NCBI GenBank assembly: GCA_021029095.1
Contig: JAJOHG010000016.1
Location: 372,001-436,000, forward strand
Source of the DNA: Phellopilus nigrolimitatus
Lineage: Eukaryota > Basidiomycota > Agaricomycetes > Hymenochaetales > Hymenochaetaceae
Direction: 5' to 3'
DNA length: 64,000 bases
This document shows positions 1 to 11,171 of this stretch, piece after piece (position 1 is the stretch's first letter; every line of letters begins with the position of its first letter). The notes under the pieces are model-generated. The model searched no databases. It was not told the DNA's origin and was given only the letters and a program-made list of their open reading frames with translations. A program made the translations under genes and the position numbers.

Positions 1-15
1 GTCCTTGAGACAGCC

Positions 16-755
16 CCGGTCCTTGAGACACCCTTTATATTTTCCTTCCACAACAGCTCGGGACCATCTTGGGTGTTTTAATGGGTCAATACATGATTGA
101 ACTGAGTGTTCCTGGAGTTATAGAAAAATTGCTCGTGTACTTCGTCAGATATAGGTAAAATGCACCTTTTTGACCAAAACAGCCAAACTTGTTCGCTTTC
201 CGGAGCCCTTATTTGGACCAATTAAAAACTTAAAAAAATTTCAGGAGCACTCCTTTCTGCATTTTGAACTAAAGTGCGCAAAAGTATTGAGGAAAAACGA
301 GCAGAAACTGACTGCATAAAATATTTTGTCGCAAAACCTCTGTTGAGTGACTAAACGCAGTCACGTGACGCTTATGTGCTTACGGTCCGTTCGAGCTTGA
401 TTTCGAGCTCTCCAATTCATTTCTCGGCCGAAATTGTTCGTTTTTTTTCAGTTGATCGAAAACTTCAGTGGTCCTCTTGGATATAACAAAAATCATCTTC
501 CGGTTGTGATGTGTAATACTAGGAAAAACGTTGAAATTGACCGTGAGAAAAAAGGTGTCTCAAAGAGCGGTGAACACCAAATTCCTGCTTTAGAATCAAT
601 TATTTATTATCTCACTCATTTCTCAACTGATTATCTTAAAAATTTACGTGAATGTCGTTGAGTGAACAAAAAAAATTATCGTATTTTTTCTCTTGACGAA
701 ATCGAGCCAGGGACGGTCAGCGTACACGATCAAGATGTGGTGTCTCAAGGACCGG
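16..755. repeat. Candidate 740-bp non-autonomous TIR element
   Basis: A perfect 17-bp inverted repeat begins with CCGGTCCTTGAGACACC at 16-32 and has its reverse complement at 739-755. A partial direct copy of the same end (GTCCTTGAGACA) lies at 1-12, so the window may start inside a nested or longer element. The interior is AT-richer than the neighbouring DNA and holds only one short, unconvincing ORF, so no transposase is visible. I see no clear target-site duplication. The repeat is seen directly; calling it a MITE is inference. Confidence 0.45.
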
Positions 756-3519
756 TCCATGACTGTATACCTGAATGTAGTGTAGGTTGCCGGAGGTCGC
801 ATTTGCGAGCTGACTAAGCGCTGCAGCGAGCTTGAAAGCCGACATGCCAGTCATCTGTAGAAGGCATGCATCTCAGTCTCAGGAAAGACGAGCTCAACTT
901 AAAGCACCCCTACTAGCTTTCGAGTCCACGTCCATACTTCGTTATAACACTCACATTTTCTCGCATTTGGAGTTGAGGCGTAAGACGAAGCAAGTTTGAG
1001 CTCTTTCTGAGTCTTGGAGCGACGAACAGCGCTAGGGAAAACAACGCCGAGCTCAAGCACCATGTCTTTGAATCGGGTATCCTTGAAATGGCTGGACTTC
1101 TCAGACTGGTTTCAAAAGAATGCCGTAGAGCGAAGCTAGGAAGCTGTCGGAGGACGAAAAGTCGCGTCACCGCGTCGACGACGGAGCGTCCGAGTCCTCA
1201 CGATTGTGCGCGTTGTGACTGTCCACACCTGTACTCCTGCACAACGACCAACATCCCTTGGGAGGAGAAGAAACTCGTATGTCTTGCTAATCTAGACCAC
1301 GATTATGCAGGAAAGATTCCATTTCATAAAGAGGTTCGGAAGGCTGAGGCTGACGGCGGTCTGCGGTCTGCCAGCCTCCTCCCTCGAACGGGCTTATGCT
1401 ATATAAACCTGTTTCTCTGCCCTTTCCTTGTCTTCTTCATCTTTTGTTTCTCTCGCACTCGCAGCCAAGACGCTGCCCGAACACTTCGCCCGTCAGCGCT
1501 GTCCTAGTCGTCAGAATTAACATTGACGGGCCGTAACACCGCAAGCTCGAAACACCCTGCTCGCTCGCTTTTCCGCGAACTTGACTTTGCTCCTTGGTTC
1601 GATAAGCCACGCTTTCGCGAGAAGTTAGTCAGGAAAACTTTCAGAACGGCAATGTTTACGTTACGCTTGCCTAGGAACGACCCGGGCACCACCCTCCTGA
1701 TCTGGCGTAGAGGTCAAGAGAAGATGGAGAACTTATGTTCGGAAATGTGAACCTCTCTACTTCTGAGCCTTCAGTAACGTTGCGGACGTTGCGGACGACA
1801 AATATTTAGTCCCGATACTTGTTCAAGTTCTTGAGGTCCACAGAGACTTGAAGACCTCATTCTCCCTCTTGGCTTCAAACAAATGCGGACTTACTGCCCT
1901 GGCTCTCCTATATCTAACACCGATTCGTGAGTTCGACTTAGAAAGTACACGATGATCAGAAACTTCGTCGTAATTTCCACAACGGCCGAGAATGTATTGC
2001 TCCACTGTTCTCGAAAGGACGTTTCATCCGGTAGAACGGAGTATTGCACCGGGCGGTGTTTCGGGATAAGTAGCTACTTCCGGTGAGTTTCGCTATTTGA
2101 CTTTTCCTTTCTCGTTCATCTGATTCTCCATTCTGAATCTATTGGACAAGACTGAATTGGACACTTTTCCTCGTTTCTGAAAGTACGCACAGCTGTTACG
2201 TACGCATAAGCGCTTTTCGATAAGAGATTTCAGACTCGAGAGCGAGCTTCTTCGCCCCGCACGGTTAAAAATAGTGCCAGTACTAACTTTGAGGTGCAGC
2301 CCCGATACACCATGCCCACCCCAAACGGTCAAGCGGAAAAGTTCGATGTCGACGTGACGCAACCGACTTCTTCAGGTGCCATTCGCTTGCTCGACAAGAC
2401 CTCATACGTCACTGCGGGCTACGGCGAGTTCGGGATATCTTCACCTCATCTCTCGTCGCGGATAAGTCGTCTTCGTCGTCTTCACGACCTTATCGTCTTC
2501 CTTCTTGCCGGCAAGGACGCTCGCTGCACTGACGCCTGTTCATGCAAGTTGATGTCGCCCAGTCCCAGACTCCGCTCTTCGAATTCAAACGCTCCGAAAG
2601 TGACCAAACGCCTAAACTCCGAATAACCCTCAGGCACTTCTACGCCCCGCTCTGGCATGCCCTCGAGAAAGTCCCGCGTGCGCCATCACCTGATCTTGAA
2701 GTACTCTTCTCCTCTCGCTTTTGCATTTGGATCCTGTAGCGTAGCCTGAACGTCAACTGCTCCGTGCGGCTGAAATCGTCCACCCTAATCTTCGAATATT
2801 CGCCACGGCGGACGACATATAAACAAAGGAGAAGGTTTGACCCCGGGAACTTGGAAAGAGATGAACGGGAGCAACCGTTCCCAATCGGAGATCCTTATAT
2901 AATCCGTACGTTTTCGTCCCTGGTCGCTTACTTAATGACACTCATCATAACATACGTAGAGACGTTGAGATGAAAGCTTATACCAACTGGCATCCTGGAG
3001 GGCATATGCAATAACCACTTCACCGGACCGTTCAACGTCGGAGACGTCCGGGAGGCTACAGTTCCTTACAAGCCTTTTGCACGAGGAGATCACAGGCACC
3101 AGGTTCGAGTGCGCTCTATAATTTTATCAGGTTCACCGAACGATGATTGCGGTCGGTGCTTATTTTCATTGGGTCCCACGATTACAATGCGTCATTTTAT
3201 GCTTGAACAAGTTTCCGGTTACAGAAAGAACATTGATTTTATACTGCTTTATGTGCGTGCGCGAATGCCAGTTAGATGTTTTTTGATCTGACAAAGAACA
3301 TTGTTATCGTAGTAGTCAGGTCGCAGTTTTACGAGGGGAAGTGGCTTACAAAACTCGTATGCATGTAGTTATTGAGAACGCAAAGCAAGGCACAACAGGA
3401 CGGTAAAATCAAAACACGAAAACGAATCAATCAAGTAAAGGTCTAAGGTATGGTAGCACCGCTTTCAGATACATGAGCTGAATTCCCAGGTCCATCTCGC
3501 CTACAGCCGATTTTGACGT
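756..3519. other. No supportable gene
   Basis: Only short overlapping ORFs on both strands. A TATA-like CTATATAAAC at about 1398-1407 is followed by a CT-rich tract, which looks like a fungal promoter. The ORFs after it (for example 1523-1750 and 2294-2626) resemble no family I recognise and could not be joined by consistent introns. This may be decayed genic DNA. Confidence 0.4.
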
Positions 3520-4971
3520 TTAATCAGATAAACGGTCGAGCTCCCTGGAAAGCACAGCCGCGACATCGGCGGCGCTCGGTCGGCGCGCTGGCTCCTCTTC
3601 CACGCAGCTTTCAACGAGAAGTTTGTACCATCCTGGCGTCACAATATTGTCCTTCCGCCACAGTCCGCTTCGCGTGCTTATAGCGGCCTTGCTGATGTCA
3701 TCAGACCTTCTTGGGGGTGAGGATATTCCGGGGAACCTATCAAATGATTCTTCTGCGAGCGCCCAAAGCACCATTCCGAGATTGGCGACATCAAGTGCTG
3801 GGCCGAGTGCGTAGCTTGCGCGGCGCACACGCTCAGGAGCGGCCCAGCGTGCAGGGAAGCGCATCCCTGTCGGCGTCGCGGCACCACGAAGCCCTGCGAT
3901 GACGAGAGAATAACCATCCGCATGTGAAACGAGCACGTTCCGCGGGTTGAGATTACCCAACACGATAGGACCCCCTGCACTATCAGCGTGCAGCGCAGAA
4001 AGCCCGCGCGCGAGCTGCGTGCTCCATCTCAGCTTCAGGGGCCAATCGGGCTGGCGAGGAAACACGGCGCTACCACCCGCCGAGTCCGTGCTGGTTGACG
4101 TGCGCCGATTCAAGAAGATCTCCTCGAGGCTCCCATATGGCTCGAAAATCGCGAGGAAACCGCGTAGGCGACCACGTTGGTCGACGACGACCGCTGCGAA
4201 CTGCACAAGCTGCGCGGAATTCTCGCTGTGCGGTGGCGGACGAACGAGAATCTCCATCTCGCCGACCGTCGCCTCTGTGTTGCGCCCTGCGCGCTTGAAC
4301 GCGAAAGTGCCATCGTGCCCGCCCCATTGCACCCGATCGACGCCTGTCGTGAGGCCGAAGGATCCGGCCGGCCCGAGACGCGTGAGGTCCGTGATTCGCG
4401 CAAGTGGTACGCCGGAGGCGAGTGAAGCCGGAAGCTGCACGAAGGGAAAGACGAGTTCGTGCTCCTCGCCGCATAAGTACGTCAATCTGGGTGTTGGTTG
4501 GCCATCAGTGGAAGCGGTGAGCGCTGTGCGAAGTGTGATGCGCGTTGCTGATAGGTAAAATTGCTCGATAGCAGGAATCGAGCCTTCAACGAGCTGCAGG
4601 ATCTCCTTCTCCGTGTGCTGCTGCTTATGAGGTTGCAACCCGCCATCCTCATCGAATGCATCGAGCAGGCGGCTCTCTACTGCAATGCGTCCGAGCGGAT
4701 TGTATTCCGCGCAAAGGACGAGGACATCGGCGGCAGGGTCATCGTACGAGCTGGGGTCCGCGCTGTAGTATACTTCAGCGAGAAGACGAAGGCGTTGCTG
4801 GCGCGATTTGCACGTCAGACGACGGAATGAAAGCTGTCGATTTGAGCTCGTTTCTGTATGCAACAAAGATGAGATATCCAGCGTGTTGCTGAGAAAGAAA
4901 GGGGTCATCAAACGCACCAGGTTCGAAATTCTTTCCTGGCGAGTGTCCAAGAAAATCAGAACACTGACCAC
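3520..4971 (-). CDS. Protein-kinase-fold protein, predicted pseudokinase
   Basis: An uninterrupted 483-aa frame. The C-terminal half has a kinase-like layout: a VAIK-type FAFK (Lys226), an EMEIL helix-C segment (about 237-241), a catalytic-loop equivalent LGNLNPRNVL (338-347), an APE (378-380), and the usual C-lobe ending in an ARRPSAADV segment (462-470). Key residues are changed. The HRD motif reads LGN, so the catalytic Asp is Asn340. DFG reads IAG at 358-360, so the metal-binding Asp is missing. The N-terminal ~190 residues match nothing I know. By kinase-family rules this protein should not transfer phosphate; it more likely binds or scaffolds. The Met at 4971 opens the frame, but a later Met could be the true start. 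No introns are needed, unlike most neighbours. Confidence 0.7.
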   Translation of the reverse strand: MVSVLIFLDTRQERISNLVRLMTPFFLSNTLDISSLLHTETSSNRQLSFRRLTCKSRQQRLRLLAEVYYSADPSSYDDPAADVLVLCAEYNPLGRIAVESRLLDAFDEDGGLQPHKQQHTEKEILQLVEGSIPAIEQFYLSATRITLRTALTASTDGQPTPRLTYLCGEEHELVFPFVQLPASLASGVPLARITDLTRLGPAGSFGLTTGVDRVQWGGHDGTFAFKRAGRNTEATVGEMEILVRPPPHSENSAQLVQFAAVVVDQRGRLRGFLAIFEPYGSLEEIFLNRRTSTSTDSAGGSAVFPRQPDWPLKLRWSTQLARGLSALHADSAGGPIVLGNLNPRNVLVSHADGYSLVIAGLRGAATPTGMRFPARWAAPERVRRASYALGPALDVANLGMVLWALAEESFDRFPGISSPPRRSDDISKAAISTRSGLWRKDNIVTPGWYKLLVESCVEEEPARRPSAADVAAVLSRELDRLSD

Positions 4972-7196
4972 GCGCCCACATTAACAAGACTTACTTGTTG
5001 GCGTCACTGTAGATGGTTTAAACCACAAACCACTCATCCTAGTAGATCTATAGAGATTTTGAAAGATATTCGCTAGTAGCGGTGGGGTGCAGATCGAAAG
5101 ATTGAGTTGATGATCCTCTGCGCTGGCTTTAAGGGGAGGACCGGACGATCTAAATGTGACCTAGAAGTTTCATGGCGTTTATCAGAGAAGAATACCAGTA
5201 ACAAATCAGAAGAAGCCGGCTTTCTTTAATAAAGCACGCGCTCAGAATGCACGAGCACGCGTCAGCCCGAAGCTCCCTCCGTGACCATATAGTACCGTCA
5301 CCGACTCGGAGTCTCGGGATCTCCGGAGAGACCACACTTCTTACAAGGCACTCATTATTCAATTATGCGAGGGGAGGCGGGGTTTCAAAGGCGGAAGGGG
5401 AGAAAAGAGAGGGAAAATGTAAGGAAGCGCGAACCATGAAAATAGGGTCATCGCGTTGCGTTCGATTGCCGTGCTAATGCGGACCGGCTTGAACTTCAGC
5501 TAGTATACTCAGACGCGATCGAACATAGAGCGGTTTTGTTTCCTGATGTGAAAGTCTATACTAGTCCTTATTCGGGCAATCGTAAGGGTGCGACAGGCTG
5601 CATTAAATCGGTCAGTCGGGCGTTCATACAAGAGCAGGAGCGAAGCTTACGTAGATAAAGGGCGGCGGAAGACGGAGGACCCAACCGTCGAACTCGAGGC
5701 TAACACAGGCCAGAGTTTAAATTTCCAATCGAATGTACGACTGAAATCTGACGAGATGCTTGGAACACTGTAAATTATATCTTCGCGGTTAATATCCTTC
5801 GAGAAAGGAATAGACTTCGTGCCTTGCCTGGAATGCAGTATCAGCTGCTCATAAATCGTCTGCTTTCGAGTCACTGGATCTAACGGTGCCGTGGACTGCG
5901 TAGAATGAAGGATAAACTTAAAATGTAACGTAACGGATCCAAGAGGCTTACAGAATGACATCGTGAAAATGAAGCAATTTAGTCTTGCTAGAAGTTCTAT
6001 CGGCAGGGCGTGTGTGTAGCATCATCTTTTCACATCCCCCGGGTTCGAGTGAAGAGATTTATGTAAAAGCAGGCGAAATCCCCGAGACTCGTGAAAGTTT
6101 GAATCTCTCTCGCGTCAAATCTCTTCGGTAATAAGGCGTTAGGACACACCAAATAACATTCAGGCGGTAAAGTTAACCTTTTATAAGATCGATCAAAATT
6201 GCCGGGATTGTCAATTATCGGCGGAGACTTGCTAACCCGTTTTAGACGGATCACAGACTTTTCGAAGCGTGAACATGTGAGGAAAACGACGAGTATTGCG
6301 GCTCTGGCTTTTTGATAACCACTCCGATATAACATCTCTGGCTTCTCTTGCCTGTCGGGAGGCTCGTTCCTTTTCCCGGTCCCGAAATCCTTCCATTGTG
6401 TGCCAGCGTAACCTCGTTCCCGAGTATTCTTTATCTGGACAGACAGGGAATTGTAATGTCACTCGGCGCGACTTGTAGTCTTAGGGCTACGCAACTCCCC
6501 AAAAAACCCAAAGCACGAGGAAGCTTAAGGGCCACGAAGGCAGTGGCATAGTCTGTGTAGATTTTGAAGCCGAGAAGCCTGCAAGTAGGAGAATAGCAGT
6601 TGAAAGCATGGCCAAGCAGACAAAACGCGTGTTTGAAGACCACTGGCAAACAAATACAAATATCACCCACGCGTCGTCCGGGTCCGTCACGATCCTTGGA
6701 CTTTCTCCGTCTCATGCAATGTGTTTCTTCGATTTTTTCTAAATAGTAAATACCGGAATATCCTCACTGCCCTTGGGCTCAAGTGGTCTAAGGAAACTTT
6801 AGGATGAATGCAGGATAAATGCAACTAAGGATAACATCGGCGCTTTCGTATAAGTAACAAGCCCGTTTCTCCGTATGAATTCCGAACTAACGAACGTAAA
6901 AAAGACATCGATTTCTTTGATTCAGATGAATAATTATAAGAATGGCCGGGCAGGTGTGTCAGATAGTAATCAAAAGGTGATACACTTCGGGGGTATGAAG
7001 AGTGGTCGCATTCACCTATCATTCTTCATTCATATCTTGAGGTGATTGATGTCGAGTGTGGAAATGAGCAGCATCATCTCAAAGAACCGGTTGCGACTGA
7101 TTCTTCTGGGCTTTTTATTATCTTCTGATTCAAACAGCTTACAGTTCAATGAGATGACTTGCGATCCACTTCAAGCCGGACTCGTGAGTGAGTTGT
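4972..7196. other. Intergenic, no supportable gene
   Basis: About 2.2 kb with only short scattered ORFs on both strands and no pair of exons that I could join. It ends exactly where the left arm of the inverted duplication begins. No RNA gene or strong repeat seen. Confidence 0.4.
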
Positions 7197-7854
7197 TTGT
7201 TACGATTCCTGTAAGGGAAGCGTTTTTTCCACCTGAGCGTTTTCACCCCCAGTGGCTGTGTAGTTTGTCACGGTCACTATTACAAAAATGAGCCGGCAAG
7301 TGCCGGAGTGTGTACAAAAAGTGTACAAAATATTTTGTTACAGGGGGGGGTTCGCATCGCCACATAGCACCGCCACACGTCACATTCTTCCTCACGAGCT
7401 TTTCACTACGTATTTTCACGTTTTAGATTTATTTTTTGCTCCTGTTTCCTTTCTTTCTTTTCGGTTGGTATGGCCTGTGTCTAGGCTACGTTTGCGTGTA
7501 ATTGTTTTGTGCTTATGTTGTATCTAGACCTCATGAAAAATTGTTCGGTTGCTCGCTCTCTCCGTGACGCCTGCTTCCACCCGCGCAAATGCTAAGTCCT
7601 TTCTTCTTTTTCACCATCACCAACCTCGTCATCGTCATCGCTGCCGCCGCTGCCACCACCCTCGTCCTCGTCGTTCCCATCGCCGCCCTCATCCCCGCCT
7701 CTGCCCTCTGCCCTCGTCCCTGTCTTTGCCCTCGTCCCAGCCGCCGCCTTCGTTCTCGCTGCCGCCCTCGCCCGTCCTCGTCGCCGCCCACCCTCGTGCA
7801 CACCGACCGCACACCGTCAACTGGGAAGGAAAAAAAAAATTACTGGCTTAGAAG

Positions 7855-7879
7855 CTCGTGTCTGTAGTACAGACACGAG
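7855..7879. repeat. Perfect short hairpin in the left arm
   Basis: CTCGTGTCTGT and ACAGACACGAG form an 11-bp perfect stem around the 3-nt loop AGT. It lies directly after a run of A and 28 bp before the ATG of the SNF5-like remnant. The identical hairpin is at 33583-33607 in the right arm. Function unknown. Confidence 0.8.
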
Positions 7880-7906
7880 TGGTTTGAGCCAGACTGTAAA
7901 CACATT

Positions 7907-10837
7907 ATGGAGTACTCGAGCACGCCAACCCAGCCGCACGCACCGCAGCTGCAATATCGTGCACCGACGCCCTCGCACGTCCAGAACCAGGTCCAGCCAC
8001 ATCTCGGGTTGCCGACCACGACGAGCGGGTCGTCCTCGAACAGCGACCAGTAGTAGCGGCGCGGTGTCCGCCACCGGCCTGCCGCCGCTTCCCGAGAACG
8101 TGCAGCTCATCCCGTTCGCGATGCGCGTGTCGGCGGTGCCACCCGCGGAGGCAGGCGCACGCGCAAGATCACAGGGGTCCAGGTGTGGATGGCGGTAGAC
8201 CGCGCATACGAGGCGCGCTTCTGCGGGATGGCCGGGCGCGCAAAGACGGGGCTCGCGGCGGGGTTTGCGGGCACGTGCGCACGCTGGAGTGGCAGCGGGA
8301 CGCACGCCCGAGCGAGATGTAGACGACATCCCCGAGGAGGACACGGAGGACGTCTTCCTACGCGCGCGCTCGGGCTCCATGAGCGCGAAGAGCGTGCTCG
8401 CTGGCGGCAGCAACCAGGAGTTCGGCACCACAGGCAGCTCCAAATGTGTGTCTCTCCCCAGAATGACAAAAAACAACAACAACGGAGAGGTCCGCTTTTT
8501 CATTTTTCTTTCCGCACAGAAAGCGCGCTAAAGCTAAGTCTAATACTCTGTTTCTCCCCTTTTTCGTCACTGCAGCGACGATGTTCAATGCGCTCGCGAA
8601 CTCGCTCGGGCCCAAGCGCGCGGAGGGCGGCGGCGATGACGGCGATGCTGGCTCGCTCAAGAGCAGCGCGGAGAGCGCCTTCCAGCTCGCGCAAGGCGCT
8701 CTCCGCGCTGCTCAACACGAACCGCAGAGCGTGCAGGACATCAGCACCCTCCCCACCATAGCCCCCGCCCAACTACAATCACAACCGCCAACGCATACCC
8801 CCGCGACTCGCTCACCGCGCATGCCATCCCATACAGTACGATCCCGCCCGCGTTTCCTGCACAGCGAGCCCTTCGAGTTCTCCTACGGCGGCGACGACTG
8901 GAGCAACACCTCGCTCTCTGAGTCCATCGCGTCGCTCGACTTGCCCGTGCCCGGCGTTGGCGCAGCGTGGGCGGGCGTTGACCTTGATCTCGACGTGGGC
9001 GCCGGCGGTACAATCCGCCTCATCACGAGCACGAGCACGCGCGACGACGACGATGAGCCGGAAGTAATGAGCCCGCCCAGACTGGCGCCCGTGCACCCCG
9101 CGTTCGACCTTGTCCCGCCCATGCCCGGCCGCAGCTCGCTGCGCGAATGGCCGCTATCGCCTGAGTGCGGCGGCGGACGCTGCAGCCGAGCCTTGACGCC
9201 GAAATGGACGCGGACGTAAACATAAACACAGACGCAAATGCAAACGCAGACGCGGACGCAGACGCAACGCTCTCCCCCCGTCGCGCGCCACGCCCTTCAC
9301 CACAGCCCCCGGTGCACGCAGCATCCGTAAGCGCTGCGAGCAGCGTCCTCGCAGAGATGCACGCGCGTCTCGGCGGCGCCAACACTCACACCTTCTCGGC
9401 GGACGCCCTTGCCCTCGGGCAGTCGCAGCAGACGGCGCCCAGGCTCTCGGAGGACGAGCTCCTGAACTACCAATTCGGCGCGGGCAGGCGCAGTGCCGCG
9501 GGAACCACCGCGGACATGCGTGATGAGGGCAGCGCGGCCTTGCGCTTCGACCGGAATTCAAGCAAGTGTCACATTTTAATTCTTTTCGCACGCAAGTTTC
9601 TTACTATTTCCATAGAACCGCCCACACTCAATACGAGAACAAGTCAGTACCTACCAAAAGTCTCTTTTCCTCGTCGGGCACCCCTCCGATGGATCAGCGG
9701 TCCAGGATGACGATCTGCGCCCGTTGCGCGCTCCGTCACCCAGACACAGTCGTGCCAGCCGATCATCAACTATCTCAGCGACAGCGAGCTCGACAGGCGC
9801 GAAAAGGAGGCGAACAAGCGGCGGAAGCGCAACACACGTGGGTGGCGCGGCGTCGCCCTGCCGGACCGCGAGCCGCTCAAGACGCACCGCACGGTGGCGA
9901 TCGGGTTCCCCGAGGACGACCTGTCGACTATCGCGCTCGCCGCGGCGGCAGCTGCGCCGACATCACGCAGGGCGGCAGCCGTGGCGGCGTCGGTCACCAT
10001 TGCGAATATGGTGGCATCCAAGAACGGGACGGCTATTCTATCGACAATCTCGAACACTCCGTTGGCGCCTTCAGTCCCGCTGTCGAGGATCCCGAAGGCG
10101 AAGGGCTCGTTCAAAACACCGAAGTACACATAGTCGATTCTGAAGGCGCGTGCAAATATCACCGCGGCGACGCCATCGACGGTGGCGGACTCGTCGACGT
10201 TCGAGCCGCCGCTGGAAGGCGACTTGTCGCTACCCGTTTCTTCGACTTCCGCCTCGGCGCCGGACTTGAAGGCCTCAAGGATTGTCTCGACACGAAGACA
10301 AAGAGAACTCGAGAAGGAGGCGAAGGAGCGCGAGTATGCAGATGGACAGCGTGCGAACATGATCAATGGCATCTGGCATTGCTCGAATTGCAGCTATCCT
10401 GATAGTATCGCTGTCGGACGTCAAAAAGGCCCGCTTGGAAACAAATCTCAGTGCGGTGCATGCGGTGAGAGCGACTCTGTCCTTCCGTACTTTAAAATTG
10501 ACATTTCATGCAAGGCGAATTCTGGCATCGCCATCGTCGGCCACGATCTGTGGAGTACAATACCGACGCGGAATTCTGCATCAACCTCAAGGTGGAGGGC
10601 GAGTCGGCCAAGGCGAGCGCAAAGAAGCGAGGCGCCACCGCGGCGCTCCGCGCGCTTAACATCCAACAGGACCAAGCGCCTACACCCTCGTCCATGACGG
10701 ACAACCAATCGTCGCCGACGGTGCTGAAGCACGAAGTGTGGGTCGAGATCAAGTCGCCGAAGAGACGCAGGCCTCGCCAACGTCGGACGCAAAAAGTGGA
10801 TACACGTCGCGTAGATAGACATGATGTACATACATAA
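7907..10837 (+). pseudogene. Decayed or chimeric SNF5/SMARCB1-like gene (left copy)
   Basis: SNF5 proteins are core subunits of SWI/SNF-type chromatin remodellers. The end of an SNF5 domain is readable at about 9622-9720 (IREQVSTYQKSLFLVGHP, then DGSAVQDDDLR). A tail typical of basidiomycete homologues follows: INYLSDSELDRR, KRRKRNTRG and ALPDREPLKTHRT. The tail ends in a GATA-like zinc finger, WHCSNC...QCGAC, split by a short intron before GEFWHRHRRP (about 10372-10560). It is broken: there is a frameshift between DDDLR and RSVTQTQ near 9720-9735, and an in-frame TAG at 10131-10133. A possible N-terminal piece (PPLPENVQLIPFAMRVSAVP) is near 8060-8130, behind another stop. The middle (about 8300-9560) looks coding but not SNF5-like, so this may be a mosaic. 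The right arm carries the same lesions. Confidence 0.7.
8661..8713. repeat. 21-bp perfect hairpin inside coding-like DNA
   Basis: Positions 8661-8681 are perfectly complementary to 8693-8713, around an 11-nt loop. The stem is GC-rich and lies in a readable frame of the SNF5-like remnant region. Its counterpart is at 32749-32801. Confidence 0.85.
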
Positions 10838-11171
10838 CCATGAAAATAGACTTTTGATTGAAGAAAATGGTCGGATTTCCTGTTTGTTTTGGCTACGCTA
10901 GTAGACCAACCTCGAGCAGGACGCCACTCATTGTGCTCCGAAGATAATCAACTTACCACTGTCAGATATGCATTTGCCCTAAATCAGTTAATATACATGT
11001 ATACTAAAGCAAATCATACAAAAAAGAACTGAAAAAAAAGGAATCGTAACATGCCATGCGCAGCAATGGCCCACAACCAAAGTCAATATTATTGTCAATA
11101 TTACATAATGTTCCAATCAGGCGACGAATAACAAACTCAACACCGTGTTGTTGCTTTATCTCTGAACCAGC

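Larger units (their letters stand above)
7197..11084 (+). repeat. Left arm of a 3,888-bp inverted duplication
   Basis: Every base pairs with 30378-34265 in reverse orientation at a constant coordinate sum of 41462, so there is no indel over 3,888 bp. The only difference I found is A at 9012 against C at 32450 (G when reversed). Identity stops sharply at both ends. Both ends carry TGTTACGATTCCT in opposite orientation: at 7198-7210, and its complement at 11039-11051. The arm holds a decayed SNF5-like gene and GC-rich low-complexity DNA. Its inner end lies 88 bp before the start codon of the MYND-finger gene. Confidence 0.95.

Noticed and set aside
3947..4558. 203-aa plus-strand ORF
   Set aside because: Antisense shadow of the pseudokinase; its composition is that of reversed coding DNA.
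4915..4945. GGTTCGAAATT resembling a tRNA B box
   Set aside because: No A box, cloverleaf or T run nearby.
7549..7867. Pro/Arg/His-rich ORFs after the CT-rich tract, with mirrors at 33595-33913
   Set aside because: Low-complexity repeats of CCTCGTC type give long open frames in every phase; no start context or domain.
9566..10402. 278-aa ORF in the left arm and its mirror at 31060-31896
   Set aside because: It overlaps the SNF5-like tail in another frame; the family-matching residues are in the other frames.
11085..11110. Near-palindrome AATATTATTGTCAATATT at the inner edge of the left arm
   Set aside because: Considered as an integration hotspot signal, but nothing like it lies at the right-arm borders.
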